Assembly: GCA_964019055.1 (NCBI GenBank)
Contig: OZ025208.1
Coordinates: forward strand, 17,506,228 to 17,570,227
Source: Anthopleura xanthogrammica
Lineage: Eukaryota; Cnidaria; Anthozoa; Actiniaria; Actiniidae
Length of the DNA: 64,000 nt
Direction: 5' to 3'
The notes under the pieces were generated by a model. It saw only the letters and a program-made list of their open reading frames with translations, was not told where the DNA came from and did no database searches. Shown in pieces: positions 20,931-33,625 of the stretch. The stretch's first letter is position 1; every line of letters begins with the position of its first letter. The translations under genes were made by a program, and so were the position numbers.

Positions 20931-22767
20931 TCAAGCGCGCTTGGCGTTTGGATTGTTTGGGCATGAACGAGCGATGTGCCCGGTCTGATTGCATATCCAA
21001 CATCTCCTTGGACCACGCTCGTAACAACGGTAGTATGGAGCTGGGGGCCTCGTTCGCCCAGCAGCTGGCATCCGGGGAACTGGCGCTTGGGCAATTGAAC
21101 TCTTCATCTTCAATACCTTATCTTAGCCTTTGCTACTTCAGCCTCTTCCTTGGGAGCTACCAATTTGGTCAGAATGGCCTGGAGAGCGGTTTCTGCTACT
21201 TAGGGGCGGCACTTTCTCAAGATAATAGAATACTTCGATGCTCGTTCGTCACCTTTTGTGCGGCATGAACCACCTCCTCCAACGCAGCGATCGTGGCATA
21301 AGAGTCGAAGAGCGCGGAGGGGCGCCCAACCAGCGCCTGCAACACGCTTATCAATGAGTCCACATTTTCTGTCCCCGACTTCTTTTTCATTTCCTCGAGT
21401 TCCCTGCGCAGTTTTGCAATCTGAAGGAGCGGGAAAAGCACACCAGATTGACCTTAAGTTCAGACATTAACCACAGAAACACAGAGTTCATTGATTAACC
21501 GTAAGGCTCACTCATTGGCCTCCAGCACGCTTATTTGTCTTAAACCACTCAACGGCATTCCGTAAGTATAAAGATACAAATATTAAAATTCTCACTCATT
21601 GGCCTTCACTTCAAGGCTTACTCATTGGCCTTCACTTCAAGGCTTACTCATTGGCCTTCATTTCCAAGGCTTACTCATTGGCCTTCATTTCCAAGGCTTA
21701 CTCATTGGCCTTCACTTCAAATCTCCCTTATTGGCCTTTACTTCAAATCTCCCTTATTGGCCTTTACTTCAAATCTCACTTATTGGTCTTTACTTCAAAT
21801 CTCCCTTATTGGCCTTTACTTCAAATCTCCCTTATTGGCCTTTACTTCAAATCTCCCTTATTAGCCTTTACTTCAAATCTCCCTTATTGGCCTTTACTTC
21901 AAATCTCACTTATTGGCCTTTAATTCAAATCTCACTTATTAGCCTTTACTTCAAATCTCCCTTATTGGCCTTTACTTCAAATCTCACTTATTAGCCTTTA
22001 CTTCAAATCTCCCTTATTGGCCTTTACTTCAAATCTCCCTTATTGGCCTTTACTTCAAATCTCCCTTATTGGCCTTTACTTCAAATCTCACTTATTGGCC
22101 TTTAATTCAAATCTCACTTATTAGCCTTTACTTCAAGGCTCACTCATTAGACTTCATTTCCAAGGCTTGCTCTTGGCCTTACTTTCCAATTATCAACAAG
22201 TCATAAGAACATAAAACAAAAGCATGCGTTACAAAAGACGCACCTTGTCGAGCATGAAGAATGCAAAGTATGCCAACAAGACCAAAACAAAACTAACGAA
22301 GGAAAACTAGCGCTGAGTCAAAGAAGGCAGCAAAACCAAAACAGTAGGATTAAACTGATGAAATTGAGAACAGCGAAGGTACAGTAAAAACAATTCGAAA
22401 CAGAGGTAGACATAACGGCAAACCAAACGACAGCACGGCAAAACAGCGTAAAACTATAGAAACGCAAGGCCGGAGAATAAATAACTTAAAATTATACCTC
22501 TGATTCTTGTTTAGGTTGCGATGAAGCCTTTGTACCGGCATGGCCATCACCGTTCGGTGTCAGATTTCTAGATGGAACACCAGAAGTACCAGCAGTACCC
22601 GAGGTACCCGAAGTACCAGAATTATCAGAAGCACCAGAAGTACCAGAATTACCAGAAGCACCAGAAGTACCAGGAGTTGAGTTCGCAGGATCTGTTGCAG
22701 TAGAGTTCTGATCTGCGTCATCCTCTGAACCAACGAGGGGAGAGATAATCGTAGCTGGATCAGCCAT
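20931..22767 (-). pseudogene. Gag-like region with zinc knuckle and apparent intron
   Basis: Starting at ATG 22767 (MADPATIISP), a Ser/Gly/Thr-rich segment of NSGTSGAS repeats runs to a GAG/GTATAA junction at 22498. A CTTCAG acceptor at 21420 then opens a charged helical segment (IAKLRRELEEMKKKSG) in the matching phase 0. Further on, a CCHC zinc knuckle (CWICNQTGHIARSC) ends at 20931. The intervening 1,077 bp are filled mainly by a 26-bp minisatellite. The splice reading is an inference; simple decay with minisatellite insertion is the alternative. Confidence 0.55.
21595..22165 (+). repeat. 26-bp minisatellite, about 20 units
   Basis: The unit CTTATTGGCCTTTACTTCAA plus ATCTCC is repeated in tandem with point variation (CCC/CAC, TTGG/TTAG) and degenerates at both ends to CTCATTGGCCTTCA-type units. 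There are no unique spacers, so it is not a CRISPR. Confidence 0.95.
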
Positions 22768-22927
22768 GATGAGATACAAAAATGCTGCTGGGCGAAAGAT
22801 CAATAAACTAAAGACGACTCCTTTCGCGAGGCAGGTTCGCGCAAGTGACACATGTGCATATATTAACGTACTCTTAAATAATACTAATTACGTCATCAGG
22901 ATGGCTCATGAATATTCATGAGGTTAG

Positions 22928-23451
<524 letters not shown>

Positions 23452-23769
23452 TGACACCCCCTCAGAATGTCATCGATAGATGATTAGTAGTATTAACGAG
23501 TAAACCTTAAGATAGATAGTCTTTCTGGACCTGCTCTTCTTTGTATGACAGTAGTACAGCTTAAATTTCCAAGATCTTGTAACAACGTTTTTATTTCCTC
23601 TGCAATAAAATCGACGGCACTGTCAGTAAATGTGAGAGGAATAATCTTATTGCAGCTTGTGAACTCAGCCTGGAACTATGTGTAAGGGTAGAGGGCTAGA
23701 AAGGAAACAAAGAAGCTTAAATAATATAGATTGATTTTATCAAACCCTGATCAATAAAGCCTCTAGGAT

Positions 23770-24070
23770 GTTGGGTTTTTTGAGAGGGAGAAAACCCCCC
23801 GGGGCGGTACTTCGGATCGTTTTATACAGGGATGCTCCGCCCGGACTCTTGACCCCTTATTCTATTCTATACCACATTTCAGCAAAAAAGTATCCCTTTT
23901 ATAAACCTTTTTGCCTCAAAAGGTACCCCTTTTATAAACCTTTGAAGAAAATCTACCCCCTTTTATACCAAAACGCACAAATTTCCAACCGTGCGGCTTG
24001 AAAAAAGTACCCCTTTCTGGCGGAGCATCCCGTATAGTCCATTATAGGGAGTACTCCATCCCCCCCCCCC
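23770..24070 (+). mobile_element. MITE-like repeat, copy a (partner 41625-41925)
   Basis: The element starts GGTACTTCGGATC, carries GGGATGCTCCGCCCGGACTC and several CCCCTTTTATA modules, and ends GGCGGAGCATCCCGTATAG...GGGAGTAC. Its GGATGCTCCGCC and GGCGGAGCATCC ends are inverted repeats. The second copy is at 41625-41925 in the same orientation. Confidence 0.7.
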
Positions 24071-24599
24071 TCCCCGGGGAAAAACCAGAGTACCTAGCGA
24101 AAACCTAGTGAAAACCCTTGCTGGAATCAAAGGATAAACCCAACGAAGTATACTAACTTTTAAAGGACTATAAAGGACTACTGCTATGGCACTGGCTCAA
24201 AGCCTCAGTCAAGCAAAAATATCGGATTCCTTCTAGCCAAGTTGCGTTGTCCTAGTTTTATCTCAATATTCAGTGCAAGTTATTACAAGATAATCTAATT
24301 TACCTGGTTTATTTTCTGCTATTGTAACAAGATAAAAACAACCATTTTCTAAAAGCAATGATGGCACCAATGGTAGAAACATTGGCGTAGCGAGGACCTT
24401 GGTTCTGGAGGGGGAAGGGGGGGGGGGTACCCAGTACAAAAGGGGACGAAAAAAAGTCTAAAAACGTCGCGGTTATACTCTTTTTTATTTATAACTTTAT
24501 AGGTAAACAAATAGACAATTACCTAGTTATCAAAAAATTCGTGCCCCCCCCCCCTCCCTCCTAAGTTAAATCAATTAAAATGGGTGGCAAATAAAGAAG

Positions 24600-24762
24600 G
24601 GTCGCCACCCGCTTTATACGGTCACCCGGTTATTACGGACAGTTTTGTAGGTCCTAAAGCAACACATTTTCTATTAAACTTACCCGCTTAATACGGACAC
24701 CCGGCTTATACGGCCACTTTTGCATGTCCCTTAGGTGGCCGTATTAACCGGGTTCCACTGTA
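24600..24762 (-). mobile_element. pogo/Tigger-like element end (probable)
   Basis: Read on the minus strand from 24762 it begins TACAGTGGAACCCGGTTAAT, followed by ACGGCCACC and repeated CCGTATTA/GGGTG modules. A CAGTGGAACC start next to TA is typical of pogo/Tigger MITEs. Only this end is clear. Confidence 0.5.
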
Positions 24763-24819
24763 TTGGATTCCAGATACAGCCAGTAAAGGCTCAATTTAAA
24801 GATAATATGCTTTGTTTTT

Positions 24820-25180
24820 CTAGAAGCGTGAAGAAAAGGTTAACCTCAGTGGGAGTGTCTCTGCAATTCATCCTGGAAAGCAGAACATCGAAATGTCACC
24901 AGACATGACACCTTTCGGATGCATCATGCTGAGCCGGCTCATACTCGACCAGTAAATTATACTCAGAAATTTTTTCTCAATATTTCGTTATGCGAAACAT
25001 GAAATAAAGTATTACTGATTTACAGCACGTACACGGTACGTCATGTGGTGGATGTGGTCATACCAATGACTTCCAATTGTTTTCCAGTAAATCGTACATT
25101 TCGGTAGAGTACGCCTACAGTACGGATACGTTTTGCAGTATCGTTTCCAATTCATATGAAAAGGGCTCTAAACTCCGGTG
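24820..25180 (-). other. Conserved 3' flank of the VWA genes, copy a
   Basis: This DNA just downstream of VWA-1 matches 41255-41615 downstream of locus 4 in the same orientation; the shared block includes GGATGTGGTCATACCAATGA. It has no conserved protein frame and may include 3' UTR. Confidence 0.6.
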
Positions 25181-25319
25181 AAAAAGTAACACATTAAACT
25201 TTCTTTTCAAAATATTTCAAACTTTATTTTCCATTTAGATTCTAAAGCTCTAAATTAACCTTGATTTTCACTCTGTCCTTGGCTATTTTATGTAAATTAA
25301 ACCTCAGAAATAATTATTG

Positions 25320-25896
25320 TTAGTCTTCCTTTCTTGGGCACACTCGACTTGCAATTTGGTCGAGCCTCTTTGGATTGCTGGAATTAATATTGAAAATATT
25401 TCTAAATGTTGCTATGGCTGCCAGCTCAAACACATCCACATTTTTACCAATCCCCGCTGCGATGAGCTGAACACCTTTTTTAATCAATCCCTCTATTGCA
25501 ATGTGTAAAGGAAGGAAGTATCCCCTATTCTTTGTTTGGACGCCATCTGATATTACAAAAGCAACCTAAAAATCAATCAAAAATAAAATCTAGGCTTCAA
25601 TCAAACTGTTCGCTTTGTGACTTATGAACACATGGATATAATAGGATAAAATTACTGGCCTCTCTTCCTGTGTATGAAGAATGGAAACACTTATAGCGGA
25701 GCTCCCACGTGGGCCGAAGGCCCGCGCGAGCGGAGCACCATACTTAAGAAAAAATGGTAATCCATCGAGTTGATTTTTCATGGATTGATTACGTCATCAC
25801 CTTGTCCATACATACATACATACATACATACATACATACATACATACATACATACATACATACATACATACATACATACATACATACATACATACA

Positions 25897-25928
<32 letters not shown>

Positions 25929-27960
25929 CATACATACATACATACATACATACATACATACATACATACATACATACATGCATGCATACATACATACATA
26001 CATACATACATACATACATACATACATACATACATACATACATACATACATACATACATACATACATACGTCCGTCCGTGTACCACTTTGCACAGGGTTC
26101 CCGCGCGCTTTGCTTACTCACAAATGCACAGAAAAATTGCAATAATGTAGTCAAAGATGGATCAAGAAGTATGTTTTCTTATTTTTGCAATGCGAAAAAT
26201 ACGTTTAATCGAAGTCATGTTTGTCTTAAAGTGAACAAAAACAATTTTTCGACTTTAGCGACTTCCTAAAGAAGATTTAGCGAGGGAAAGCGAGGAAAGA
26301 TTCTTAATCTTACGATGAAGTTTCGTGACTGAAACTTCAGTGAGAGAAAAAGTGGCCTGTAGACCAGAAAAACCTGCTTATACTGCAAGAATGATATTTC
26401 AGTTCAGTAGAAAACACTTCATAGAAGGCAAATTCATAAATTTTAACTAATATTTCGTAAAAAATCGACAAGAAATTTGTAAACTAGCTGGAGAAACTCT
26501 CAGACAAGCCAAGGACGTTGGGTCGGCAAACATTGTCTGAAAAACTTGGATAGTTTATCGTTTTTACTGCATTCTAGATTTTTATCATCTTTTTCTTCAT
26601 TACTTGTGAACCAAAAAAGCGATATTTGAAGCTTTGATTTTTTGTTTTTGATCCCATTTCAAGAAAAAAGGCTAAGACTTAGTAAAAAGACTTGGTTCTT
26701 TGAAAAAATATATTTGACGGCCAGCGAACCTCACGCTGAACCTCACGCTTTTTATAGATAATTTATTTTAATGTTGAATGAAATATGAAAAAGGAATACA
26801 TATCACACCAAATATTTGCTATTTATCGGGCTTTTCCAGCTATTACTATTACACAATCGCAAAAATGATGAGCTTGTTTTTTTTTTTATGGATAAGCTTA
26901 TGTTTTTGTAAGATATTTCGCTCGATATTAAAGTTAAGAATAAATCTGAAAAAAAAAACTTTTCAAAGACCAACTTACTAACAAAGAAAATTATTATCTT
27001 GCATTAATGAATATGTCTCTTTTTACATGTGAAGTTCAAGTGAATGTAAGCTTAAGCTTATCAGTAATATTTTTGGACAATTTTCAGTGTAGTTCACTTT
27101 CCACCTAAAAATCTTACAACTTTGATTACTAAGATTTGCTGAATGAAATCCTTTGTTCTATACATGTATTCATATGTTCTACAATCTATAATTATTATTC
27201 TTCGAATTGAAAAGTTTTCTAATGCTTTTGAAGGCTTAAAATAATGGTTTTTCTTTTAGTTTTTCCTCCTGGATTCTGGTAAAATCAAACGAAGTGGTAA
27301 CGCTATAACCAGCTGTCACGTTTTTAGCAGTAAATATACTATTTATACGGGAGCTCCGGTTTTAGGCAGTGCCTAAATCTATATTATATAGCAACTGCAC
27401 CAACAACTAACCCAACACTAACACTAAAACTAACCTTTGTAGTGTTTTGCCTCATACCAGCTCCAACGGTGAAGAGTGTACTATTTGCTGCAAGTAATGC
27501 TCTATCAATGAATGAACCCCCACCCCAGTCAATCCGGTTCATTTGCTTGATCTTAAGTTTGAGGTTGGCACTTCTCACTTCATCTCCAGTAAACGTGTTA
27601 AAGTTTACTATGGTTGTTGGTTTATTACCAAATTCGATTATGGCGTAGTGATTCCCTTGATTGGATATGCCAAAGTAGTCTACGGTCTTTTCCATAAAGG
27701 TTTTGGCAGTTTTCAAATTTTTTCTACCGATGCTTCCAGAGATATCCACAAGAAAGGCGATGTCCATTGGCTTGGAGCAAAGACCAACTACAACAGAAAA
27801 CATCCATTGTTATCAATTGTGCGATTGGAAAGCCGACTAAACGTCTTTTTCCCCCACTGATCTCCACGCACTTACCCGGGGCTGCCAAGACGCTGTTGAT
27901 GGCGGACATTGTAAAGAAAATAAGTAACAGTCTAAACATGGTTCCACCAAACGAAGCCAT
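25320..27960 (-). CDS. VWA-1: secreted von Willebrand factor A domain protein
   Basis: Three exons, 27960-27876, 27787-27435 and 25565-25320, give 227 residues in frame. Exon 1 encodes a signal peptide (MASFGGTMFRLLLIFF, ending near SVLAAP) and a phase-1 GTAAGT donor. Exon 2 opens GLCSKPMDIAFLVDISGSIG, with the MIDAS DxSxS as D-I-S-G-S. Exon 3 begins VAFVISDGVQTKNRG, supplying the second MIDAS aspartate, and ends CPRKED before TAA at 25322-25320. The last donor used in VWA-2 (CAAGTAAGG) is CAAGAAAGG here, so the stop is read directly. VWA domains bind matrix or partner proteins through a divalent metal. A 1.87-kb intron holds the CATA microsatellite repeat. A single-domain secreted VWA protein is inferred. 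Confidence 0.85.
25683..26720 (+). repeat. Dispersed repeat family, copy b, with (CATA)n
   Basis: The GGAGCTCC head and TTAAGAAAAAATGGTAA block precede a nearly pure CATA tetranucleotide array at 25803-26069. TACGTCCGTCCGTGTACCAC and a long AT-rich block matching 8780-9060 and 38940-39510 follow. The long Thr/Tyr/Ile/His and Met/Tyr/Val/Cys frames over the array are not genes. It lies in intron 2 of VWA-1. Confidence 0.85.
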
Positions 27961-28620
27961 CTTGGCTGGTGACACCTTGACGATACGAAGTACGAATACA
28001 ACAGCAAAGCACTTTTCTTAACAACTCAATAGAAGGGCAGTTGAGCAGCGACTGAATAAAACACTTTTTTATCTATGTTATATATAGTAATCCCTATCAC
28101 GGAACAGGATACAAAATATGCCCTTTCGTCATAAGTTGCAGTTAAATTAGGTTAGGGTAAGGAAACAGAATCACTGAGAATCAGGAAATATGAACCACGC
28201 GTAAAAAAATCCTAAACAGAAGTAATCATGAATAAGTGTTGAAACATCTATGGGGATAATGAATCACCAAAGTTAAATGATTTGGCTTCTACCCACGAAG
28301 TAACTGACCTATGTCGCTGAATCTGCCTTGAGGACGTACACTGAAAGTACAAAAGGCCTGCAAATGAGCAAGGTTTGCAAGCTTAAAAGGCCTGAAATAA
28401 AAAGACTTTCAAAGTGTTCCTTTTTTTTCCAGTTTCTTTCAAATAGAACAAGCATAAGTTCAATTTTTGCTTGTATGTATCTTTTATGCTGGTCCTTATT
28501 AAGGATATTGGTACAGGACATCCTTTAGGTAATCTAGAGCCTGGTCCTCTCTAGTTACATAAGCATAAGCATATATAATAAAAGTGTACATCCTCACAGG
28601 AAATTCAGCGACATATAATA
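27961..28620 (-). promoter_or_regulatory. Upstream region of VWA-1 (mirrored at 33000-33600)
   Basis: On the minus strand a TATATATAA box lies at about 28087-28077, roughly 120 bp before the ATG. It is followed by AAAAAAGTGTTTTATTCA and the CTCAACTGCCCTTCTATTGA leader, both conserved in front of VWA-2. Start-site position is inferred from the TATA box. Confidence 0.55.
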
Positions 28621-29300
28621 CGCATAAGCATAAGAAGAACGGAACGTTTTGATCCTTGTGTTTTATGCCTGTGCATGATGTGCTTGTGACAGTGAGAGCC
28701 AGCCTTAATACAAATCTGCTGCTCTTATGAATAAAATTACTAGGAAGTGCTTTTTTAAATTGCGTGTGTGCGTGTGTGTGTTGGGAGAGGGGGGATTTGG
28801 AAAGTCTTCAGTACCCCATACTACTCTACTCACATCACAGGTACCGGTAACTCGAGATCATCGAGTCATACTCGTATATATTACATCTTTATATGTTATA
28901 CAAGATAAAGGAATAAATTGATCGTGCCTTCGATTCCAGAACTTTCTTTTTCTTCAGACGGAAAACCAATCATGATCGATAAAACTGGTCATTTTAGAAT
29001 GTTAGCGCTTGCTTTAAATTGGCTACAGATTAGCTAAGAGAATACAGAATGCATGGAGAATGTCCCACACTAGCTACAAGAGTGGCGGACTATTAAAATT
29101 ACCCTAAAGCTAATTCAAGAAATACCCCTCTTGTTCTATCAAATCCGTAGACAATCTGACATTGACCCTTTGGATATAAAGTTTCCTCTAATGTGTCTTA
29201 AAAGATACATAATACTGTTGACCTGACTGTCGAGAATCCATGTGTGCGTAGATCATTCTTGCCAATATGTAATAATCAAGAGAGGATAAATAAGAGCGAG
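28610..29300 (+). repeat. Dispersed direct repeat, second copy
   Basis: Same element as 4897-5760 without the ~240-bp insertion. It lies in the left palindrome arm between VWA-1 and the palindrome centre. Confidence 0.7.
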
Positions 29301-31310
29301 AAACTTCTTAATACCGCGCGCACCATGTGAATTCCCTGTTTGGCCATTTTTAGCATCCAAAGTCATTTGGGTTTTTTTTTGCCCAAAAACTGTAACTTAC
29401 AGAATATGATCTACAGTCACTTCCGGTTTACGTTAATTGACATTTTCCTTAACCAGCAATATGCGTGTGGAGAGAAGAAAACAATAAAAATAGCGTGTTT
29501 ATTGCAATCGATAATCTTTTGGTTCTGGTTTTTATTAAATTATTTATCTTTTTTTAAATCAAGAGCATTAAATATTATTGTTACAGAAAATATTATTGCG
29601 GCTTTGACGTTTAGAGATGTGCTGTCAAAACTCTGTAATTCTAGTCCACCGATAAGTCTATTGGATTTTTTCGTTATCAATGAACGAACTGTATCCTGTT
29701 TGTAATTTTTGCTAAGGAACATACCCAGATATGCTACATAATTACTGGGTTGCTATGGTAGCAAACCAGTCTTAAAATGAGATCCGTTTTTCGGGCGTCA
29801 GGTAGACCATAATTTCACACGTCATGATTGGTCGAGAACTTGTAAACAATGTCCAATGAAGTTGCCACACGATATCGAGGACGATGTATTTATAGTTTTT
29901 AGTGTTGTGTCACCATTAATTCATTCGTTCAGGGTTCGTGAAGTACTAGTTTGTCTGTACATTGCCAGAAATATTGGACATTGTCAGCGGTGTTACGCAT
30001 GAATGAAAATGAAGTGGTTTTCTAGAGGAAAAATATAACTACATGGTTTCCAAGCACATATTTATATTTAACTATGATGTTAGTAAAACAATTCTTACCA
30101 AAAAATAGTTACTTGACAATCAAAAGAACAACTATTATCATATGACCGTATTTCACTGTACGCGTGATTCTAAAAAAAACCTTTGGGGAAAATGTCGTCA
30201 GCAAACAAAGTACGCTTTTCCGAAAAGTGTAATAATTTCCCGTTCGGACTCGCCGTTCGGACTCGCTGCCGTCAATCATGTAAAAACTACGCATTTTGAT
30301 TCGCATTTATTAAAAACGCTTTGAAATCGATTTTTTATATGTGGTCATATGATAAAATGCTTATTGACTGAGTTAAGGTCGGTCCGAACGGGAAAATATT
30401 TGGCTCGAGGTCCTTGGCACGGAACTCGCTGCGCTCGTTCCGTACTTCAGGACCTCGAGCCAAATATTTTCCCGTTCGGACCTCCCACTCAGTCAATAAG
30501 TACATATTATTTTTCTGTTGATAAGCCTCACCACAGGAAGCCCATGAAGGACAAGAAACAAGTTTCAAACGTAAATCGTTACTTTAAGCTTCCTTATTGT
30601 ATCTCAGCAGTCAATAGGAGCTCGTAAAAACAAAATGGCGATATTTAGGGGGTTTTGAAGCTGTTTGGAGCAGTTCTCTGTGGTTTCTTGTCATTTTAAC
30701 TGAAAACTACGAGCTAACAACGCGTCGAATCGCTTAAAATTTAACCTAACTTCAAGCTTCTTGGGAACCTACATTCTGAAGGCATGCTGTCTATTTTGAG
30801 CGGTTTTGGATTTATTAAACACTCGTTTGGTGATATCGAGGTGGAGCTCTTTTCCTTTTAAATTTTTTCGTTGGTCCACATACTCAAAGAGAGAAGTCTG
30901 AGAATCTATGAGCTATCTTTGAGAATCTATGAGCAAACTACGGTATGAGAATCGTAGAACTAGACAAACTAGTCAAAATAGACTAAGAGAATCTATAAAC
31001 TACCTAGCTATGATCAAACTAGATTTTACCAGATCTCAGATACAAAAAAATATACTGAGACAAACTACAGAACGAGAGACAAACTACAAAACGAGTGACA
31101 AACAAAGCTTTGATGAAAGCTGACTCCAAGAACTTGTAGAAGTCAGACGAGCTGATAGTGATCTACAAGAAAGCGAACTGCCAAGACTCCTTGTTGAATA
31201 TTTCCATTTATGAAAATACAGAAAACAAAAACTGAGGGAAAAACAAATGACCAGTTAAACACATTTTGGCTAAGAGTATTTACATTGATAAAACGTTTGT
31301 TTTGCAGCGA
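29301..31310. other. Spacer in the left palindrome arm, no gene recognised
   Basis: The DNA contains a fragment matching 3300-3390 (TTGGATTTTTTCGTTATCAA), AT-rich stretches and a near-perfect hairpin. Short open frames (29340-29705, 30929-31123) have no domain. Confidence 0.5.
30360..30500. mobile_element. Hairpin MITE
   Basis: The ends TTATTGACTGAG and CTCAGTCAATAA enclose inverted blocks GTCCGAACGGGAAAATATTT and AAATATTTTCCCGTTCGGAC with a loop of about 25 bp. Confidence 0.8.
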
Positions 31311-31337
31311 ACGGCATATTGTAAAACATGGACTGGA

Positions 31338-31672
31338 CTCGCGTGGACTGGACTGGACTGGACTGGACTGGACTGGACTGGACTGGACTGGACTGGACTG
31401 GACTCAAAAATCTGTAAAACATGGACTGGACTGGACTCAAAAATCTGTAAAACATGGACTGGACTCAAAAATCTGTAAAACATGGACTGGACTCAAAAAT
31501 CTGTAAAACATGGACTGGACTCAAAAATCTGTAAAACATGGACTGGACTCAAAAATCTGTAAAACATGGACTGGACTCAAAAATCTGTAAAAGATGGACT
31601 GGACTCAAAAATCTGTAAAACATGGACTGGACTCAAAAATCTGTAAAACATGGACTGGACTCACAAAATCTG
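31338..31672 (+). repeat. GGACT run plus 28-bp tandem array, left side of the palindrome centre
   Basis: A run of (TGGAC)n to about 31404 is followed by about ten units of 28 bp (TCAAAAATCTGTAAAACATG plus GACTGGAC). The right arm has the inverted array with about four units at 32385-32545. Confidence 0.9.
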
Positions 31673-31772
31673 TTTAGAAACATCATTCAATACATCAAAA
31701 CATCATTATTCATTCTTGATCTTGAAATATACCTTTAGAACAATCATCTTAATATTTATTTCTTGAGACTTG

Positions 31773-32269
31773 GAATAACTACAGTCCTTTTTAAGGAATT
31801 TTACGACCAGCATGCATGACTCAATTACGCTTGGATTTTTTCGCCTTTTTCTCGAAAACACAGAATACTCTGAGTATTTTAAAACATGTGATTTAGGTTT
31901 TAGCCGTAATTTTTTCTGTGTTTTAAGGAAGAATTTCTAGTTGTTTCCGTTTTACCACCACAATCGTTCGCAATCGGTCTTTCAAAATCAATGATAACTA
32001 TTTTTTTTCATTTTTAAGAGAAGCCAGACATATGACAGTTTGGTTAACGGCTGTGGTATTCTTTTGTTCAAATAGAATTTTAGCCCACCCATGATTACGG
32101 CTTCCTTATCAGTAAACAAAAAATGAAAACTATGATACTTCAGTAAAATCGAACACTCAACATGCGATGGACTTAAAAAAATAGATATCGTGAACGTTTG
32201 AGTGCAATGGAGAGAAATACGAGCACGTGAATACGAGCGAGATATGACTGTCCTTCCAGGGCGATTCAA
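31773..32269. other. Unique spacer at the centre of the large palindrome
   Basis: About 500 bp without a mirror partner, flanked by GAACAATCATCTTAATA on the left and TATTAAGATGATTGTTC on the right. No gene is recognised. Confidence 0.7.
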
Positions 32270-32552
32270 AGCCTCAAGAAATAAGTATTAAGATGATTGT
32301 TCTAAAGGTATATCTCAAGGTCAAGAATGAATAATGATGTTTTGATGTCTTGAATGATGTTTTTATACAGATTTTGTAAGTCCAGTCCATCATGTTTTAC
32401 AGATTTTTGAGTCCAGTCCATGTTTTACAGATTTTTGAGTCCAGTCCATGTTTTACAGATTTTTGAGTCCAGTCCAGTCCATGTTTTACAGATTTTTGAG
32501 TCCAGTCCAGTCCAGTCCACGCGAGTCCAGTCCATGTTTTACAATATGCCGC
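32270..32552 (-). repeat. Inner right arm of the large palindrome with inverted 28-bp array
   Basis: Reverse complement of 31310-31772, with fewer tandem units and a shorter AGTCC run, ending at CAATATGCCGCAGCGAAC, which mirrors the block near 31306. Confidence 0.85.
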
Positions 32553-33000
32553 AGCGAACAGTTTCGATACTGAAATATATATGTTTATGTCATCAGCTAG
32601 TCTTGAAAGGTACTCTAGTAGGTCAAGTAGAAATATAATATGCGTTGACAAGTCAGTAACGCAACACTAATGTCTTACTAGAATTTAAAATGTTTTTAAT
32701 AAATGGGGACTTTGAACCTAAAAGGAACGCTTTGGTAAGAAATAATAGAGTATATAGGATTGGTGAGTGGGCCAGCTCTCGCACAGGCAACCCAGTGAAT
32801 GCTCCAAGAGCGTCTAGTTTATTCTTAAAACGTTCTAAAATGGTCTAAAATGATGAAGATTGGTTTCGAAATGAAAAGATTCACATATTTACTTCTTTTA
32901 GATATGATATTTGAAAGTTTGGGTGAACTAGTGTTTCGATTTGGTACTGTTTCGGTGTTTCGGTGTTTCGGCTTTTAGTAACACCCCGAATTATATGTCG
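32553..33000. repeat. Spacer with transposon-end fragment
   Basis: Positions 32820-32990 repeat the right end of the 3519-4895 element in the same orientation, including the reiterated GTTTCGGT. Otherwise no feature is seen. Confidence 0.55.
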
Positions 33001-33625
33001 CTGAATTTCCTGTGAGGATGTACACTTTTATTATATATGCTTATGCTTATTGAACTAGAGAGGACCAGGCTCTAGATTACCTAAAGGATGTCCTGTACCC
33101 ATATCCTTAATAAGGAACAGCATAAAAGATACATACAAGCAAAAATTGAACTTATGCTTGTTCTATTTGAAAGAAACTGGAAAAAAAAGGAACACTTTGA
33201 AAGTCTTTTTATTTCAGGCCTTTTAAGCTTGCAAACCTTGCTCATTTGCAGGCCTTTTGTACTTTCAGTGTACGTCCTCAAGGCAGATTCAGCGACATAG
33301 GTCAGTTACTTCGTGGGTAGAAGCCAAATCATTTAACTTTGGTGATTCATTATCCCTATAGATGTTTCAACACTTATTCATGATTACTTCTGTTTAGGAT
33401 TTTTTTACGCGTGGTTCATATTTCCTGATTCTCAGTGATTCTGTTTCCTTACCCTAACCTAATTTAACTGCAACTTATGACGAAAGGGCATATTTTGTAT
33501 CCTGTTCCGTGATAGGGATTACTATATATAACATAGATAAAAAAGTGTTTTATTCATTGGCTGCTCAACTGCCCTTCTATTGAGTTGTTAAGAAAAGTGC
33601 TTTGCTGCACAATTGATAACAATGG
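33000..33625 (+). promoter_or_regulatory. Upstream region of VWA-2
   Basis: Mirror of 28000-28620. The TATATATAA box at about 33524-33532 and the AAAAAAGTGTTTTATTCA leader are retained. At about 33608 the match to VWA-1 jumps directly from leader to intron 1, missing about 180 bp that in VWA-1 hold the signal-peptide exon. Confidence 0.6.

Larger units (their letters stand above)
16952..22767 (-). mobile_element. Decayed DIRS-type tyrosine-recombinase retrotransposon
   Basis: The minus strand carries, in order, a gag-like region (22767-20931), reverse transcriptase (about 20640-19560), RNase H (about 19660-18947), a zinc-ribbon and a tyrosine recombinase (about 18240-16952). This order (gag, RT, RH, YR, with no integrase or protease) is that of DIRS-group elements. 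The RT and YR frames are broken by several frameshifts, and a hairpin MITE sits between RH and YR. Terminal repeats were not identified, so the boundaries are approximate. It lies antisense within the collagen-like gene. Confidence 0.8.

Noticed and set aside
21595..22165. CRISPR-like array
   Set aside because: Units of 26 bp abut directly without unique spacers, and the genome is clearly animal; it is a minisatellite.
25754..26269. Long frames rich in Thr-Tyr-Ile-His and Met-Tyr-Val-Cys
   Set aside because: They are translations of the CATA tetranucleotide array inside a dispersed repeat in an intron.
31338..31672. CRISPR-like array or repeat protein
   Set aside because: The 28-bp units are contiguous with no spacers; the Trp-Thr-Gly-Leu-Asp frames are artefacts of the GGACT run.
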